Of a DNA stretch of 64,000 nucleotides, positions 24,508 through 36,762 are shown one piece after another. Origin of the DNA: Argopecten irradians (Eukaryota > Mollusca > Bivalvia > Pectinida > Pectinidae); assembly GCF_041381155.1 (NCBI RefSeq), contig NC_091140.1:26582452-26646451 (forward strand), read 5' to 3'. The notes beneath the pieces were generated by a model. It did no database searches, was not told where the DNA came from, and saw only the letters and a program-made list of their open reading frames with translations. Each line of letters starts with the position of its first letter. Position 1 is the stretch's first letter. The position numbers were made by a program, and so were the translations under genes.

Positions 24508-25345
24508 TTACCTACTTGATGCATTTTTTGTTTTGATTTTTATTATTATTTGTAATGAAAGTCCTACAACTATAACGATATAAACTCAAAACCTATAAAG
24601 GGCAAGAAGGAATAGGTATAAAACGTCAGCAGAAAAATGGTTATAATTATATTCGGCCTTTCCGAGTAGGTATTAGTGAAATATCATCACAGTTGTTAAC
24701 GGCGAGATGTATATGATGTGGATGACGTATATGACGTGAATAAACAACTCTACAAAATGGACGAAGTGCAAACTATATCAATCCAATGAATCCAATCCGC
24801 ATTACGGCACAGTATACATATCCACATGGTACTTTCAATCTAAACCTTAACATATTCTTTCACAAAATGTTACATCCTCATAAAATAACGGCACCTAAAC
24901 TTATGCTTTTGTCATAACCCCTTCCGATTAGGCTTAAGATGCAATCCCAGGGCATGATGTTTAGCCATTTTGGCCTAATCCCTTGATTCTAAATTGACCA
25001 ATGAACACCGATAAAACTAATGTATTACACACACATGACCATGGATGACAATTAGACATGGACTACCTAACCGGTAAGTTTGTTTTCTACCAAATTTTCA
25101 TTAGTTTGAATCTGAAGTGTTGACATGAAATTGTTTTTGAGCAATCCATTAGAGCCCTGGCGTGTTTTTTGATACCTAGTGACATTTATACGGCACGCTG
25201 TATATCACATCATATACGAAATTTAAGATGATATATCTGTCTGAGGGCATGAAGGTGTATCCAAGTGTAGAAAAACATAGAACAACCCTTAATGACACCA
25301 ACAGCGCTTCAAGATATCTAGGGGACTGTGACACAGATCATAAGC

Positions 25346-25552
25346 ATGAATGTAACAGAATTGGAAAAAGTATCGCGCCACATGGGACATGAAACAACAG
25401 TGCATCGAAAGTTTCATGAAAAGTATGAGATAGAACTTAGGTCAGCAAGCTTTTGTAAGCAGTTGAAAATGGCTGTGCTAGCAGATTCAACGGGAAATGT
25501 TTCGGTGATATTGACAGACATGACATTGACTCACAAACTTCCTCTCCTGTAA
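25346..25552 (+). other. Short ORF, possible tyrosine-recombinase-like C-terminal fragment (unit 3)
   Basis: 68 codons from the first ATG. The block R-H-M-G-H-E-T-T-V-H-R-K-F, then ~12 residues later a K-Q-L-K-M-A segment, resembles the H-x-G-H ... V-H-R-x-[FY] segment at the end of recombinase-like proteins spread by Crypton-type and similar elements in invertebrate genomes. This is recognition by eye from a short block. The catalytic Arg/His/Tyr set cannot be confirmed, and an in-frame stop lies just upstream. The same ORF is at 34,727-34,933 with two residue changes. Likely a transposon relic carried by the duplication and not a gene. Confidence 0.3.
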
Positions 25553-26249
25553 ATGATCCTTCACTAAATTAAATTCCGAATTCTGAAAATCAAAATGAAC
25601 GTAGGAGTAAAAAATGCTTTATAAAACGACAAATAACAACGATAAGAGAAGAAATAACAACGATAAGAGTAGCAAACTGGCTAGGGCGAAGTCTGATACT
25701 ATTTCTGATTCTGACAATCAAGCAGGGGTTTGTAAAATAAAATGTCTTTGCAAAAGCCAAAGTATACAGAAATGTGATTTAGCTTATATGTAACATTCTA
25801 TCAACAGTCTGAGTAATTTAAGGACGGCCAATTACAAGTTGTATGACAAACATATAGGGAACAGTACAGACATTTGTATTATACATGGACAAGCATAAGA
25901 TGGCGGAGGACAATATTTCAGCCCATATACTATTGAGTTACGTATGTCTATACGTAAGATGTATGATCAATACAAGGGCAACATTGAAACTGGTGACAGA
26001 CAATCATTTAGAAAAGAAAAAAAATAATTCAGTTATTACTTGCGAGCAGAGCGTTTCTTTTCGAGCAAAGTAAAGTTAGACAGTTATTCGTTATTCGAAT
26101 AACGATTAACGATAACTTTTGAATTTTACCTTGCTTTCGTTTCGCTGTAGTAAGAAACAAATATTTACATAACATATTTGAAATGTTAATACGGTTACTA
26201 AGGAATAATTCAATATAATTTTTGATATATAACAACCTTTCAGAATATA

Positions 26250-26560
26250 GTTATTGGGACTTTTCACTAAATGGTGAAAATACTTTTTGTTTTCGGTAAG
26301 TTTCTTATTCTTATTAAGCCTTTTCACCAAATGGTGAAAAGACCTATTTTTTCGTGAAGTTTCTTATTCTTATTATTATTCTTATCATTCTTCTTCGTGT
26401 TGTTGTGAACGCTCTATCAGTCAAATGGTATGATATAGGATACAAAATAGTTCTGTAGGCTTAAAACATAAAATTACAAAAAAGCTATAACTCAAGATGT
26501 ATAAACGCTATTATTTCTTCAAATCTAAAATTGGTCCAATGATTAATGTTTTATGACGAT
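26250..26560 (+). repeat. Repeat element with TTTTCACC palindrome (unit 3)
   Basis: The perfect palindrome CTTTTCACCAAATGGTGAAAAG is at 26,320-26,341, preceded by a shorter related one (CTTTTCACTAAATGGTGAAAA). The conserved block GTGAACGCTCTATCAGTC follows. Counterpart of 16,545-16,830 and 35,560-35,850. Confidence 0.5.
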
Positions 26561-29500
26561 ATTAATATTTAATTCAGAGATTTTGGCAAGTTTCGATAAT
26601 ATATTTTAAAATATTAAGCGATCTTCTGATCAAAAAGACCACTTCAATTCCTCCCAAGCGTTTTCACTATATATTTTAATTCGATTAAACGACCATCTCT
26701 CTAACGTGACTAGAATAGCCAACATACCCTAAGTTGTTGATTGAAGGCTTTCTCAGCAAATATTTACTAAATTATCTGCGCCTTGTTTGAAACTTAGAAT
26801 ATTGTTATAAAGATTATCTCATTTCTTTAATCTTACTGATACAGTGTTGCTCAACAAACGGAATGGTTATCAAAATGTCACTTATCATACAATATGGCCA
26901 CCATGGACACCACTGCGCATGTATTTTTACTTTATACGTCCGGTCATGTTTTAATACTAAACCAACGTGGCCTTAATGGTATCAAACCATCTGTTATATG
27001 TTCAATCGTAAATAATAAATTGTTAGTTCAGTATCTGTTATTTATTTCAAAAGGAAACGTCTACAAATAAAAGAAATATCTAATTGAATAGTCGTTTGTT
27101 AATTGTTTATCATTTATCACTGAATGTTAGATAAAATATTACAGTAAGAAGACTTACCTGGTCATCGATCTCTCTTCATTTTCAATTTCGAAAGGAAATT
27201 TCCGCCTATTGGATGGGGCCCGACGGGTTCTTGTAGACACTTTGCAGGTTGTTTTTTGTTTTTTTTTTTTTTGCCATGAGTTAGTTTTTTCTCTTTTCGA
27301 CATATATGTTTCTTTGAATTGATTGATTGATTTTTCAGTGGTTGCCAATTTGCGTACACAGAGACGGCAGAAAACATCGCTATGTCCTTCTAAAGAGATT
27401 GTAACACTGAGTATTTTTACAATTAAAAAGAAATTTTCTGTCTTTTCACCTTTGCTTGTTACCAGACTTTGACGTATTGTTACATTTGAAGGAATAATAT
27501 CTGTTTAAGATAAAGCTCTGATAATATGTTTTCTCTCGAAAAATGAATCGCCTGTTGAGGTAAACTTGAGAATAAATTGATAGAGGGATTTGATATGTTT
27601 GGTGCGTTCTTTAAATTCAAGCTTCAAGATTATAAATATTAAAAGTTTCAAACATTAATGCCTTTGACATCGTGATGTCAACGAGTAAAACTGTAAAACT
27701 GTGATACTTGAATATCCCAATTCAAGTGAGTGTACCAGAGACTAAGGTTGTTTAAGGTTATATTATTAAAAATGTGCTGAGAAACGTTTTATATTAAATA
27801 TATTACATCATTTTATTGAACCATTTTTTAAAATTAATATTAAAATCCATATCAATTTATTTAATTGAACCAGAGACGTCGCTGATTGAACACAAGTATA
27901 ATACTGTATGTTTGTAATCTGTTTCTTAATAAAATAGTGAAAATTTTCTTTGGTTGAATTAAATTTCCAAATATTAAATGGTATGTTATATAGTTTTCTT
28001 AAACAAACCGTGTTTCAATTATGTAGTTGTGGTAGTACAGTAACGTAGCTTGGATAAATGAAAGTATGAATCGCCATGGTCAGTGCTAACTAGCAGAAAA
28101 TGACAATGGAGGATTAAGATGGATATAAGTCAAAGTTTAAAGAATTGTTTGTACTTATGTCAGGGTGTTGTTTAAGTACTGTATGTAGACAGAAAACACG
28201 TTTTGTTCTGCCCTTAGCTTTTGCAGATAGCATAACCACACACAAAGTTGTCTTTTCCTTAAACTTTAATCTTTTGGTTGTCATTGTTGTCAAAAGTTGA
28301 GGTGAAACCACGTGGTAAAAAGCTACAAAAAGGAGAAAAGGTATACGATAATGCTATATAATCAAATCTAACATCAGATAAAACAAAGGCTAATGACTAG
28401 GTATCATCACAAAAAACATCTTAAACATCGTTATCATCTAACTTACACCGTGAGCTCATTTACGCATTGTTAGTTTTGTAAATATGAATGTAAATATTGA
28501 AATTCATTACTGGGCAACATCTTTTACACATATCATGTTAATTTCACGTCGATAATCCTCAAATTATACGACTGTTCTATGACCCAGCAGATGTCCCGCT
28601 TCGTCTAGCGTCCAACAAGGGTAATAACAAAATGCATGAATAATGTGAAAGAGATCGTGAGCATAATGTGATAAAATTAAATCAGAAAGAATCAACGAAA
28701 TGAAAAAAAAAATGAAAATCTGATATAAAATATATAATTCGCCTTATTATGCAGTTAACCAAAATTAGACAGCTGTCTGTACGCGAATATACACGTGTAT
28801 TTGTACATGTACATATACGTGTCTGCTGGTAGATTAGGGAGACAAAACAACCTAGAAATAGGCACAATTATATTGACGCCGTTAAAACAAATTATAACTA
28901 ACTACATGTATATTTCCAATAACTAAATAGTCTTGTTTAAACTATTTTCATTACCTTAATATACATGTACATGATTTGTACGTCTGTGTAGATCATCGAT
29001 CTTTCCAAATATTAGTTAAAAAGTAATAAAATGAAGACAAACTTTCGCCGGAGACTCGCCACTTTTGTCTTCCTTAACCCTCGTTAAAATACAGTTCATA
29101 TTTTAAGACACTGACCATGTATTCTCTATGTACCAGGTACATATACGTATTTGTCAGGTATACAACAGCTCTCATCGAGAGAGAAAGTCAGGTTTATTAT
29201 AATCCTTAAAAAGTTTTAATTGGATAATATCAGCAAAATATCGATATTATTATTTCTTATTTTATCATATCTCGTACCCCTTCTGTAACCCAACGTGCAA
29301 AGTTGTACCTGTCAGATAGTACATGTAGCTTTGCATTTTCATAACGAAGTTACATACGTTTACCTTTTTACTTCTTCATAAGTGTCCATTATTCTGTTTT
29401 AACAGATTGGATTTGAGAAATTTTTATTTTCTGTCTGTTTCATATCATAGAATAATCTTGGACTACCAGGCTTTTGTTGAAAATTGACCATTGCTATTTC

Positions 29501-31674
29501 CATTCTTTACCGCGTTAACAGCACGACGTACATGCCCAGCTCCGAATGTAAGTTCGATCGGAAACCGTCGGTACATTCCGTACACACGCGGTCTTGCTTT
29601 TATTTGTTGGTTACAAACAAATCAAAGACAATTATATATATTTGAATTACTTATACTTCGAACTACTTGGTAATCTTGGTTTATAACTGTAGGCATTGGC
29701 GACAAAATAAAGAATATCTTTTTTCGTTTTCCGATAAGTATTTGAGCGCAACTTATGCGGGAGCCCATATTTAAGTGTCCTTACACAGGAGTAGATTAAT
29801 TCAACACACAACCATATATTTTTTATACTTTTAAATTTCTTTAATTTTTTTTGAATAAAGAATGACATAAAATTACCGTACACATAGAAACATAAGGATT
29901 AGTTTGCTCTGTCATGACTTTGTCATCTCTGTTACACGGAATAGCATAATAACCAACTTATATTTATATCAACTGTCTGGTTTCTAAAGAAATATCAATT
30001 GGTCTTTGTCACGGAAAGAAAGTAAGGGATCAGGTAAGTAATTGTGTACTAACTTATTTAGACCTATTATATTTATTTATGATTTTATAACAATTACATG
30101 TTAGCATTCTAATCAAAGTTCAGTGTTCATTGTCTACTCCATAAAAACGTTTATACGTAGTCTACGGAAATGATAAGGAAAATTGAATTCTGATAAGATT
30201 GACAAATTAGAAAACTGACAGCATTAATATATCTATCAAAATCAAAGTCGACAAACGCAATTTATTTTATGTCTGTTAAAATAAATAGAGTTACTTTTAG
30301 TTCTGATAAAATATCATTGATAAAATCATTTTTATAAAACTATTTTCTTTAGTAATCCCAGTTAATTAAAAAAAATATGTACAAAATGGAATAAATAAAT
30401 AAATAAATGTAAATATTGCATCTAGGATCAAAATATTCGTAAAAGTTTATGTGAAATATATCTGCACAATGCTGAAATTTATATACACCATATATTCCAC
30501 TGAAATATTATCTTAAGTTATTTATGCCGTAAATGTCATAATCACGAATAAAAAAAGAGCTTTTGATATGTTATTTACCACCACACGCGGTAAACAATTA
30601 CAACAAATACATAGGTTTTAATTTGTTAAAGTTATATTAGACTTCAAAATACCGGCAGCACTGTCAAAAATCATATTTACGTCAATAATGCAGTTAAATG
30701 AGTATATATGGTCAAAGAAAGAACCAAGCTGTGGTCTATAAATTCTATTCACATTTTACAAGAGTTCTAGTAATTTTAAGTCATTTCTTCTTCAGTAATT
30801 TCATCTGAACATATCATATAAAGTATTAAAAACCAGAACTATTACAGTGAATACATTCTGTTTCATAGCCAATGCTTATAATTTAAACTTTAAACATATT
30901 GCTTTAGGATTTTTTCAAAGCTTAGTCTATGGCTTGCAAAAGATTACTGATGATTTTTTATTAGTTTTCCGCATGTAAATAAAAATAGTTATTTTTTTCT
31001 ATATTTATTTTAATTTTGAAGAGAATTATACATATTCAGAGATACATGTTTCCTCACTCACGACATAAACACCAATTCACATCATATTCAGGATGATATG
31101 AAAATATTGTCGTCTTCGTTTTTCATCATTATCCTCAAAAATGACCATCACATTCACATCATTTTGCCTCATCAATGATCATCACTTATATTCGCATCAT
31201 CGTTAAGCATACCAATATATTATTATCAAACAGGAAAATTATTGTATTATTATCTACCATGTACATTATCATCAAAGATCATCATAAACCGATAGACCCA
31301 CTCACATCATAATTCAACATGACATAAATATTATATTATCATAATGAATCATCATCCTCGACAATGATCATGATATACACTTACATCATCACTCAATATG
31401 TTATCAAAAAATATCATCCTCATCAATAGTCGACTGATAAAAATCACTTTCGCTAAGTTATGGCACGTATTTTGTAATCACCATTCGTTTCTAATTTGAT
31501 AATTTTACTTTCTTTAACATCATCTCTGTGTGATTTGAAAACCATTTTTAATTGATAAAAGCAATAATGTATACATAATTTATTTCATAAAGTCAGGCTT
31601 CATCTATGTTTTTGACAGTATGAGTTACCAGATGTATATATTGTTTTCAGAATAACGACCACTGTATCCTAATT

Positions 31675-33321
31675 ATGGCGAACCAACTAAGCTATCTTTC
31701 CTCTCCGAATCCTGTACCACTCCTGTACAAGGCGATTCCCGATATAGTGCAGGAGAATACGCAGAGAAATCCTGATAAAGAAATCTGCGTTGAAAGGGGT
31801 CTAGGCAAAGGAAGAAGATCACTGACGTATGCTGAACTCCTGAACAAATCAACGTATATTGCAAAATATCTTATTACTAAGGGAGTCAAACCTGGCGATA
31901 CCGTCGCTATAATAGGACCAAACTCGCTAGAATGGATTATTGGGGAGTTCGCCATCTTCGCAACAGGAGCTGTGGCAGCCCAGACGTACAAAACATCTGA
32001 GTCGTTTGCAGAGACTTTGACAACTTTAAAGTTCATAAAATGTAATGTTATTCTCATCGATGTAGGCCGAGATGAACAGTATATGTTGGACATGGTGGAA
32101 TATGTCAATAGTATGGAAGCCACAAAGAATGATTTGAATATTCTCTTGCTAAAACAGTCGACACCTTTATCTCCTTTCTCTTCACTAGCCGATGTTACTC
32201 TCACACCAGAACAGGAAGAGCTGTCGTTGCCCAAGGTGCAGCCAGAGAGTACTGCAGTTATTTTTCTTACTTCTGGCTCAACCGGAGTTCCAAAGATGGT
32301 TGAGAACACTCATTTGTCAATTATTAATTATCAGGACGTTGGCGTAGGATCGACGACCGTCAACCAGGAAGAAACATTTTACAACGACCGACCATTCTGC
32401 TGGAGTGGTGGTATACCCGTGATCAGTATCCTGAGAGGCACCAAACGAGTGTTCACAGTAACTGAAATCGCCTTGATGAAAGATAATATTATGACTGTTT
32501 GGAGTATCATTAAGGAGGAACGATGTACTACAGCACTTTTGCTTCCTTATACACTGATCGATATCCTGGAAAACTTGGATAGAATTGTAGAACAGGGATA
32601 CAAAATGTCTGCCATCACCACCGGAGGGCAAAGCGTCGGAAGACATATCACTGAAATCATCGGCAAATGTACGGAGAAACTGTTCTTGGGTTACGGGTTG
32701 TCCGAGACCTGGTGGGTGTCTTTTACAGCACTTTCACTGGACACAGACGAAGGTTATATCGGTGAGCTGTTTCCGGGATATGAGGTCAAGATTACCGGAC
32801 CCGGTGATGAAACTCTTATTCGTGGAGAACTAGGCGACATCCTAGTAAGGGCTAGGTCGATGATGAAGTCCTATTGGAACTCTCCGGAACTGAACGCAGC
32901 ATCCTTTACTGATGGCGGCTGGTTCCGTACTGGGGACATTGGATTTATATCATCGGAAGGCAAGCTTTTCTTGAGAGGCAAATCCAGGGACGTCATAAAA
33001 CGAGGAGGTATGAAGGTATTGATCAGCGTAGTGGAGGCAGCTATCTCCAACTTCCCAGAGATCAAGGATGTGGCTGTGGTGCCTGTACCAGACAAACGGC
33101 TCCTGGAGGAAGTGTGTGCTTGTTATATACTGAACAATGATTTACACACAACGGAAGCTGAACTGGACAGGAAATGTAGGAAAATTCTCGGCAATAATGT
33201 TTTGGGAAACTCGCCTACATTCTTTCTCCGATTTGATACTTTTCCAAGACTAAGGACCGGTAAAACTGACAAAAACATTTTAGTAGGTTTAGCCTTAGAA
33301 AAGCTTAATGTCAAAAACTGA
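31675..33321 (+). CDS. AMP-binding acyl-CoA synthetase-like protein, copy 3
   Basis: 548 residues, differing from copy 2 at nine positions by eye: K116T, N117T, E119K, R122K, I195V, I209V, E224V, E302D and K537V. All motifs of the adenylate-forming superfamily are intact: P-loop TSGSTGVPKM (199-208), GYGLSE (339-344), GWFRTGD (415-421), RGKSRD hinge (434-439) and RTGK with Lys530. The role should be the same as for copy 2, activation of a carboxylic acid to acyl-AMP and probably acyl-CoA. Four of the nine changes fall within seven residues (116-122), in the N-terminal domain. Single coding exon, with the same upstream acceptor (TTGTTTTCAG, 24 bases before the ATG). High identity in coding and flanking DNA shows a recent duplication by DNA-level copying, not retroposition. 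Confidence 0.93.
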   Translation: MANQLSYLSSPNPVPLLYKAIPDIVQENTQRNPDKEICVERGLGKGRRSLTYAELLNKSTYIAKYLITKGVKPGDTVAIIGPNSLEWIIGEFAIFATGAVAAQTYKTSESFAETLTTLKFIKCNVILIDVGRDEQYMLDMVEYVNSMEATKNDLNILLLKQSTPLSPFSSLADVTLTPEQEELSLPKVQPESTAVIFLTSGSTGVPKMVENTHLSIINYQDVGVGSTTVNQEETFYNDRPFCWSGGIPVISILRGTKRVFTVTEIALMKDNIMTVWSIIKEERCTTALLLPYTLIDILENLDRIVEQGYKMSAITTGGQSVGRHITEIIGKCTEKLFLGYGLSETWWVSFTALSLDTDEGYIGELFPGYEVKITGPGDETLIRGELGDILVRARSMMKSYWNSPELNAASFTDGGWFRTGDIGFISSEGKLFLRGKSRDVIKRGGMKVLISVVEAAISNFPEIKDVAVVPVPDKRLLEEVCACYILNNDLHTTEAELDRKCRKILGNNVLGNSPTFFLRFDTFPRLRTGKTDKNILVGLALEKLNVKN

Positions 33322-33877
33322 CAGCTGCAACTACGATATCTATATAGCCATATGTAACCAAAGCATGTATGTCTGCGCCTAAGTATCATCAATTTAATCG
33401 GAGTACTATTGTTTTCTTATCAAAGGCTCGGACGAATTATGCCAGTGTTACTCGCTTTGACATGTTAAATAAGATGATTGAATATAAAAGGTCAACTGTC
33501 AAAGTTTGTGGAAGAAAATAGACTATGGTGTCCATGAAATTCGCAGCAGTATCGCTATAGAAACATAAAAGAGGCAAGGTTTTTCCAAGGCCTACAGTAT
33601 AACGGGATTTCTGTACACGGAATAATAAGCTTGTATTGCACAACAGGCAGCACATACAGATAAAGCTCTAATTCTGCATTATCAAGTCCAATACCGGCAT
33701 TGAACTGACCACTATATTTAGAAACAAAGAACAGCATAGATCTGTTAATTTGCTAAAGGATCACGATGATTTCTGCAGTCTTTAGTGACATGTATACCTT
33801 CATGTTCTATCCTTTTTTGAGTTTAAATATAAAATATTATTATTGTGTTAGCACGCTTTGTTCTTTCACAAGGATGA

Positions 33878-33883
33878 AATAAA
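33878..33883 (+). other. Candidate polyadenylation signal for copy 3
   Basis: AATAAA ~557 bases after the stop codon, in the same context as 24,502-24,507. Confidence 0.35.
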
Positions 33884-34726
33884 TTACCTACTTGATGCAT
33901 TTTTTGTTTTAATTTTTATTATTATTTGTAATGAAAGTCCTACAACTATAACGATATAAACTCAAAACCTATAAAGGGCAAGAAGGAATAGGTATAAAAC
34001 GTCAGCAGAAAATGGTTATAATTATATTCGGCCTTTCCGAGTAGGTATTAGTGAAATATCATCACAGTTATTAACGGCGAGATGTATATGATGTGGATGA
34101 CGTATATGACGTGAATAAACAACTCTACAAAATGGACGAAGTGCAAATTATATCAATCCAATGCATCCAATCCGCAGTACGGCACAGTATACATATCCAC
34201 ATGGTACTTTTAATCTAAACCTTAACATATTCTTTCACAAAATGTTACATCCTCATAAAATAACGGCACCTAAACTTATGCTTTTGTCATAACCCCTTCC
34301 GATTAGGCTTAAGATGCACTCCCATGGCATGATGTTTAGCCACTTTGGCCTAATCCCTTGATTCTAAATTGACCAATGAACACCGATAAAACTAATGTAT
34401 TACACACACATGACAATGGATGACAATTAGACATGGATTACCTAACCCGTAAGTTTGTTTTCTACCAAATTTTCATTAGTTTGAATCTGAAGCGTTGACA
34501 TGGAATTGTTTTTTAGCAATCCATTAGAGCCCTGGCGTGTTTTTTGTTTTTTGATACCTAGTGACATTTATACGGCACGCTGTATATCACATCATATACG
34601 AAATTTAAGATGATATATCTGTCTGAGGGCATGAAGGTGTAACCAAGTGTAGAAAAAATAGAACATCCCTTAATGACACCAACAGCGCTTCAAGATATAT
34701 AGGGGACTGTGACACAGATCATAAGC

Positions 34727-34933
34727 ATGAATGTAACAGAATTGGAAAAAGCATCGCGCCACATGGGACATGAAACAACAGTGCATCGAAAGTTTCATGG
34801 AAAGTATGAGATAGAACTTAGGTCAGCAAGCTTCTGTAAGCAGTTGAAAATGGCTGTGCTAGCAGATTCAACGGGAAATGTTTCGGTGATATTGACAGAC
34901 ATGACATTGACTCACAAACTTCCTCTCCTGTAA
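34727..34933 (+). other. Short ORF, copy of 25,346-25,552 (unit 4)
   Basis: Same 68-codon frame with two residue differences (V-S to A-S near the start, and H-E-K to H-G-K). See 25,346 for the possible recombinase-like origin. Confidence 0.3.
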
Positions 34934-35559
34934 ACGATCCTTCACTAAATTAAATTCCGAATTCTGAAAATCAAAATGAACGTAGGAGTAAAAAATGCTT
35001 TATAAAACGACAAATAACAACGATAAGAGAAGAAATAACAACGATAAGAGTAGAAAACTGGCTAGGGCGAAGTCTGATACTATTTCTGATTCTGACAATC
35101 AAGCAGAGGTTAGTAAAATAAAATGTCTTTGCAAAAGCCAAAGTATACAGAAATGTGATTTAGCTTATATGTAACATCCTATCAACAGTCTGAGTAATTT
35201 AAGGACGGCCAATTACAGGTTGTGGCGGAGGACAATATTTCAGCCCATATACTATTGAGTTACGTATGTCTATACGTAAGATGTATGAGCAATACAAGGG
35301 CAACATTGAAACTGGTGACAGACAATCATTTATAACAATAATTCAGTTATTACTTGCGAGCAGAGTGTTTCTTTTCGAGCAAAGTAAAGTTAGACAGTTA
35401 TTCGTTATTCGAATAACGATTAACGATAACTTTCGAATTTTACCTTGCTTTCGTTTCGCTGTAGTAAGAAACAAATATTTACATAACATAGTTGAAATTT
35501 TTATACGGTTACTAAGGAATAATTCAATATAATTTTTGATATATAACAACCTTTCAGAA

Positions 35560-35850
35560 TATAGTTATTGGGACTTTTCACTAAATGGTGAAAATACTTT
35601 TTGTTTTCGGTAAGTTTCTTATTCTTATTAAAGCTTTTCACCAAATGGTGAAAAGACCTATTTTTTCGTGAAGTTTCTCATTCTTATTACTATTCTTATC
35701 ATTCTTCTTCGTGTTGTTGTGAACGCTCTATCAGTCAAATGGTATGATATAGGATACAAAATAGTTCTGTAGGCTTAAAACATAAAATTACAAAAAAGCT
35801 AGAACTCAAGAAGTACAAAAGTTATTATGTCTTCAAATCTAAGTTCGTCC
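35560..35850 (+). repeat. Repeat element with TTTTCACC palindrome (unit 4)
   Basis: The palindrome GCTTTTCACCAAATGGTGAAAAG lies near 35,635, with the same downstream block as in units 2 and 3. Confidence 0.5.
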
Positions 35851-36762
35851 AATAATTAATGTTTTATGACGTAATTAAGATTTAACTCAGAGATGTTGGC
35901 AAATTTCGATAATATATTTTAAAACATTAAGCGACCTTCTGCTCTAAACGGCCACTTCAATTCCTCCAAAGCGTTTTCACTATATATTTTAATTCTGTTA
36001 AACGACCATCTCTCTAACGCGACTAGACTGGCCACCAGATCCTAAATTGTAGAGGCTTTCTCCGCAGTTTTTTTCTAGATTATCTCACCCTAGTTTGAAA
36101 CTTAAAATATTGTTATAAATATTATCTCATTTCTTTAATCTTACTGATACAGTGTTGCTTAACAAACAGAATGGTTATCAAAATGTCACTTATCATAAAA
36201 TATGGCGACCATGGACACCACTGTAAGTTTTTCTTTATACTTCCGGTCTTGTTTTAATACTAAACCAACGTGGCCTTAATGGTATCAAACCATCTGTTTT
36301 ACGTTCAATCGTAAAAAATAAATTGTTAGTAATGTATCTGTAATTTGTTTAAAAAATAATCGTCTACAAGTAAAAGAAATATCTAATTGAATAGTCGCTT
36401 GTTATTAGTTTATCATTTATCACTGAATGTTAGATTATTTCAGTAAGAAGACTTACCTGGTCATCAATCTCTGCATTTTAAATTTCGAAAGGAACTTTTC
36501 GCCTACTGAATGGGGCCCAACGGGTTCTTGCTGTTTGTTTTTTGCCATGAGTTAGTTTAAGTTTTTCTCTTGTTGACACATAAGTTTCTTTGAATTGATT
36601 GATTGATTTATCAATGGTTGCCAATTTGCGTACACAGCGACTGCAGCAATCATCGTTATGTCCTTCTAAAGAGATTGTAACACTGAGTATTTTTACAATT
36701 AAAATTAAATTTCTTGTCTTTTCACCTTTGCTTGTTACCAGCCTTTGACGTATTTTTACATT

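Larger units (their letters stand above)
15377..25125 (+). repeat. Tandem duplication unit 2 (contains intact gene copy 2)
   Basis: A ~9.7-kb unit homologous to 25,126-34,500 through most of its length at high identity. It differs by large indels: it lacks ~0.8 kb present in unit 3 around 26,740-27,600, and it has an extra ~1.24 kb at 20,263-21,503. The unit contains in order a short recombinase-like relic, a TTTTCACC/GGTGAAAA palindrome element, long AT-rich stretches, an ATC-rich tract and the AMP-binding gene. Apart from the features listed separately, I see no gene in 16,030-22,249. Confidence 0.9.
25126..34500 (+). repeat. Tandem duplication unit 3 (contains intact gene copy 3)
   Basis: A ~9.4-kb unit, near-identical to unit 2 over the gene and most flanks. 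Large differences from unit 2: it keeps ~0.8 kb around 26,740-27,600 that unit 2 lacks, and it lacks the 1.24-kb palindrome-ended insertion. Within it, 26,250-26,560 repeats the TTTTCACC element, 28,114-28,311 the small conserved ORF, and 31,075-31,440 the ATC-rich tract. No further gene was recognised between 25,553 and 31,650. Confidence 0.93.
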
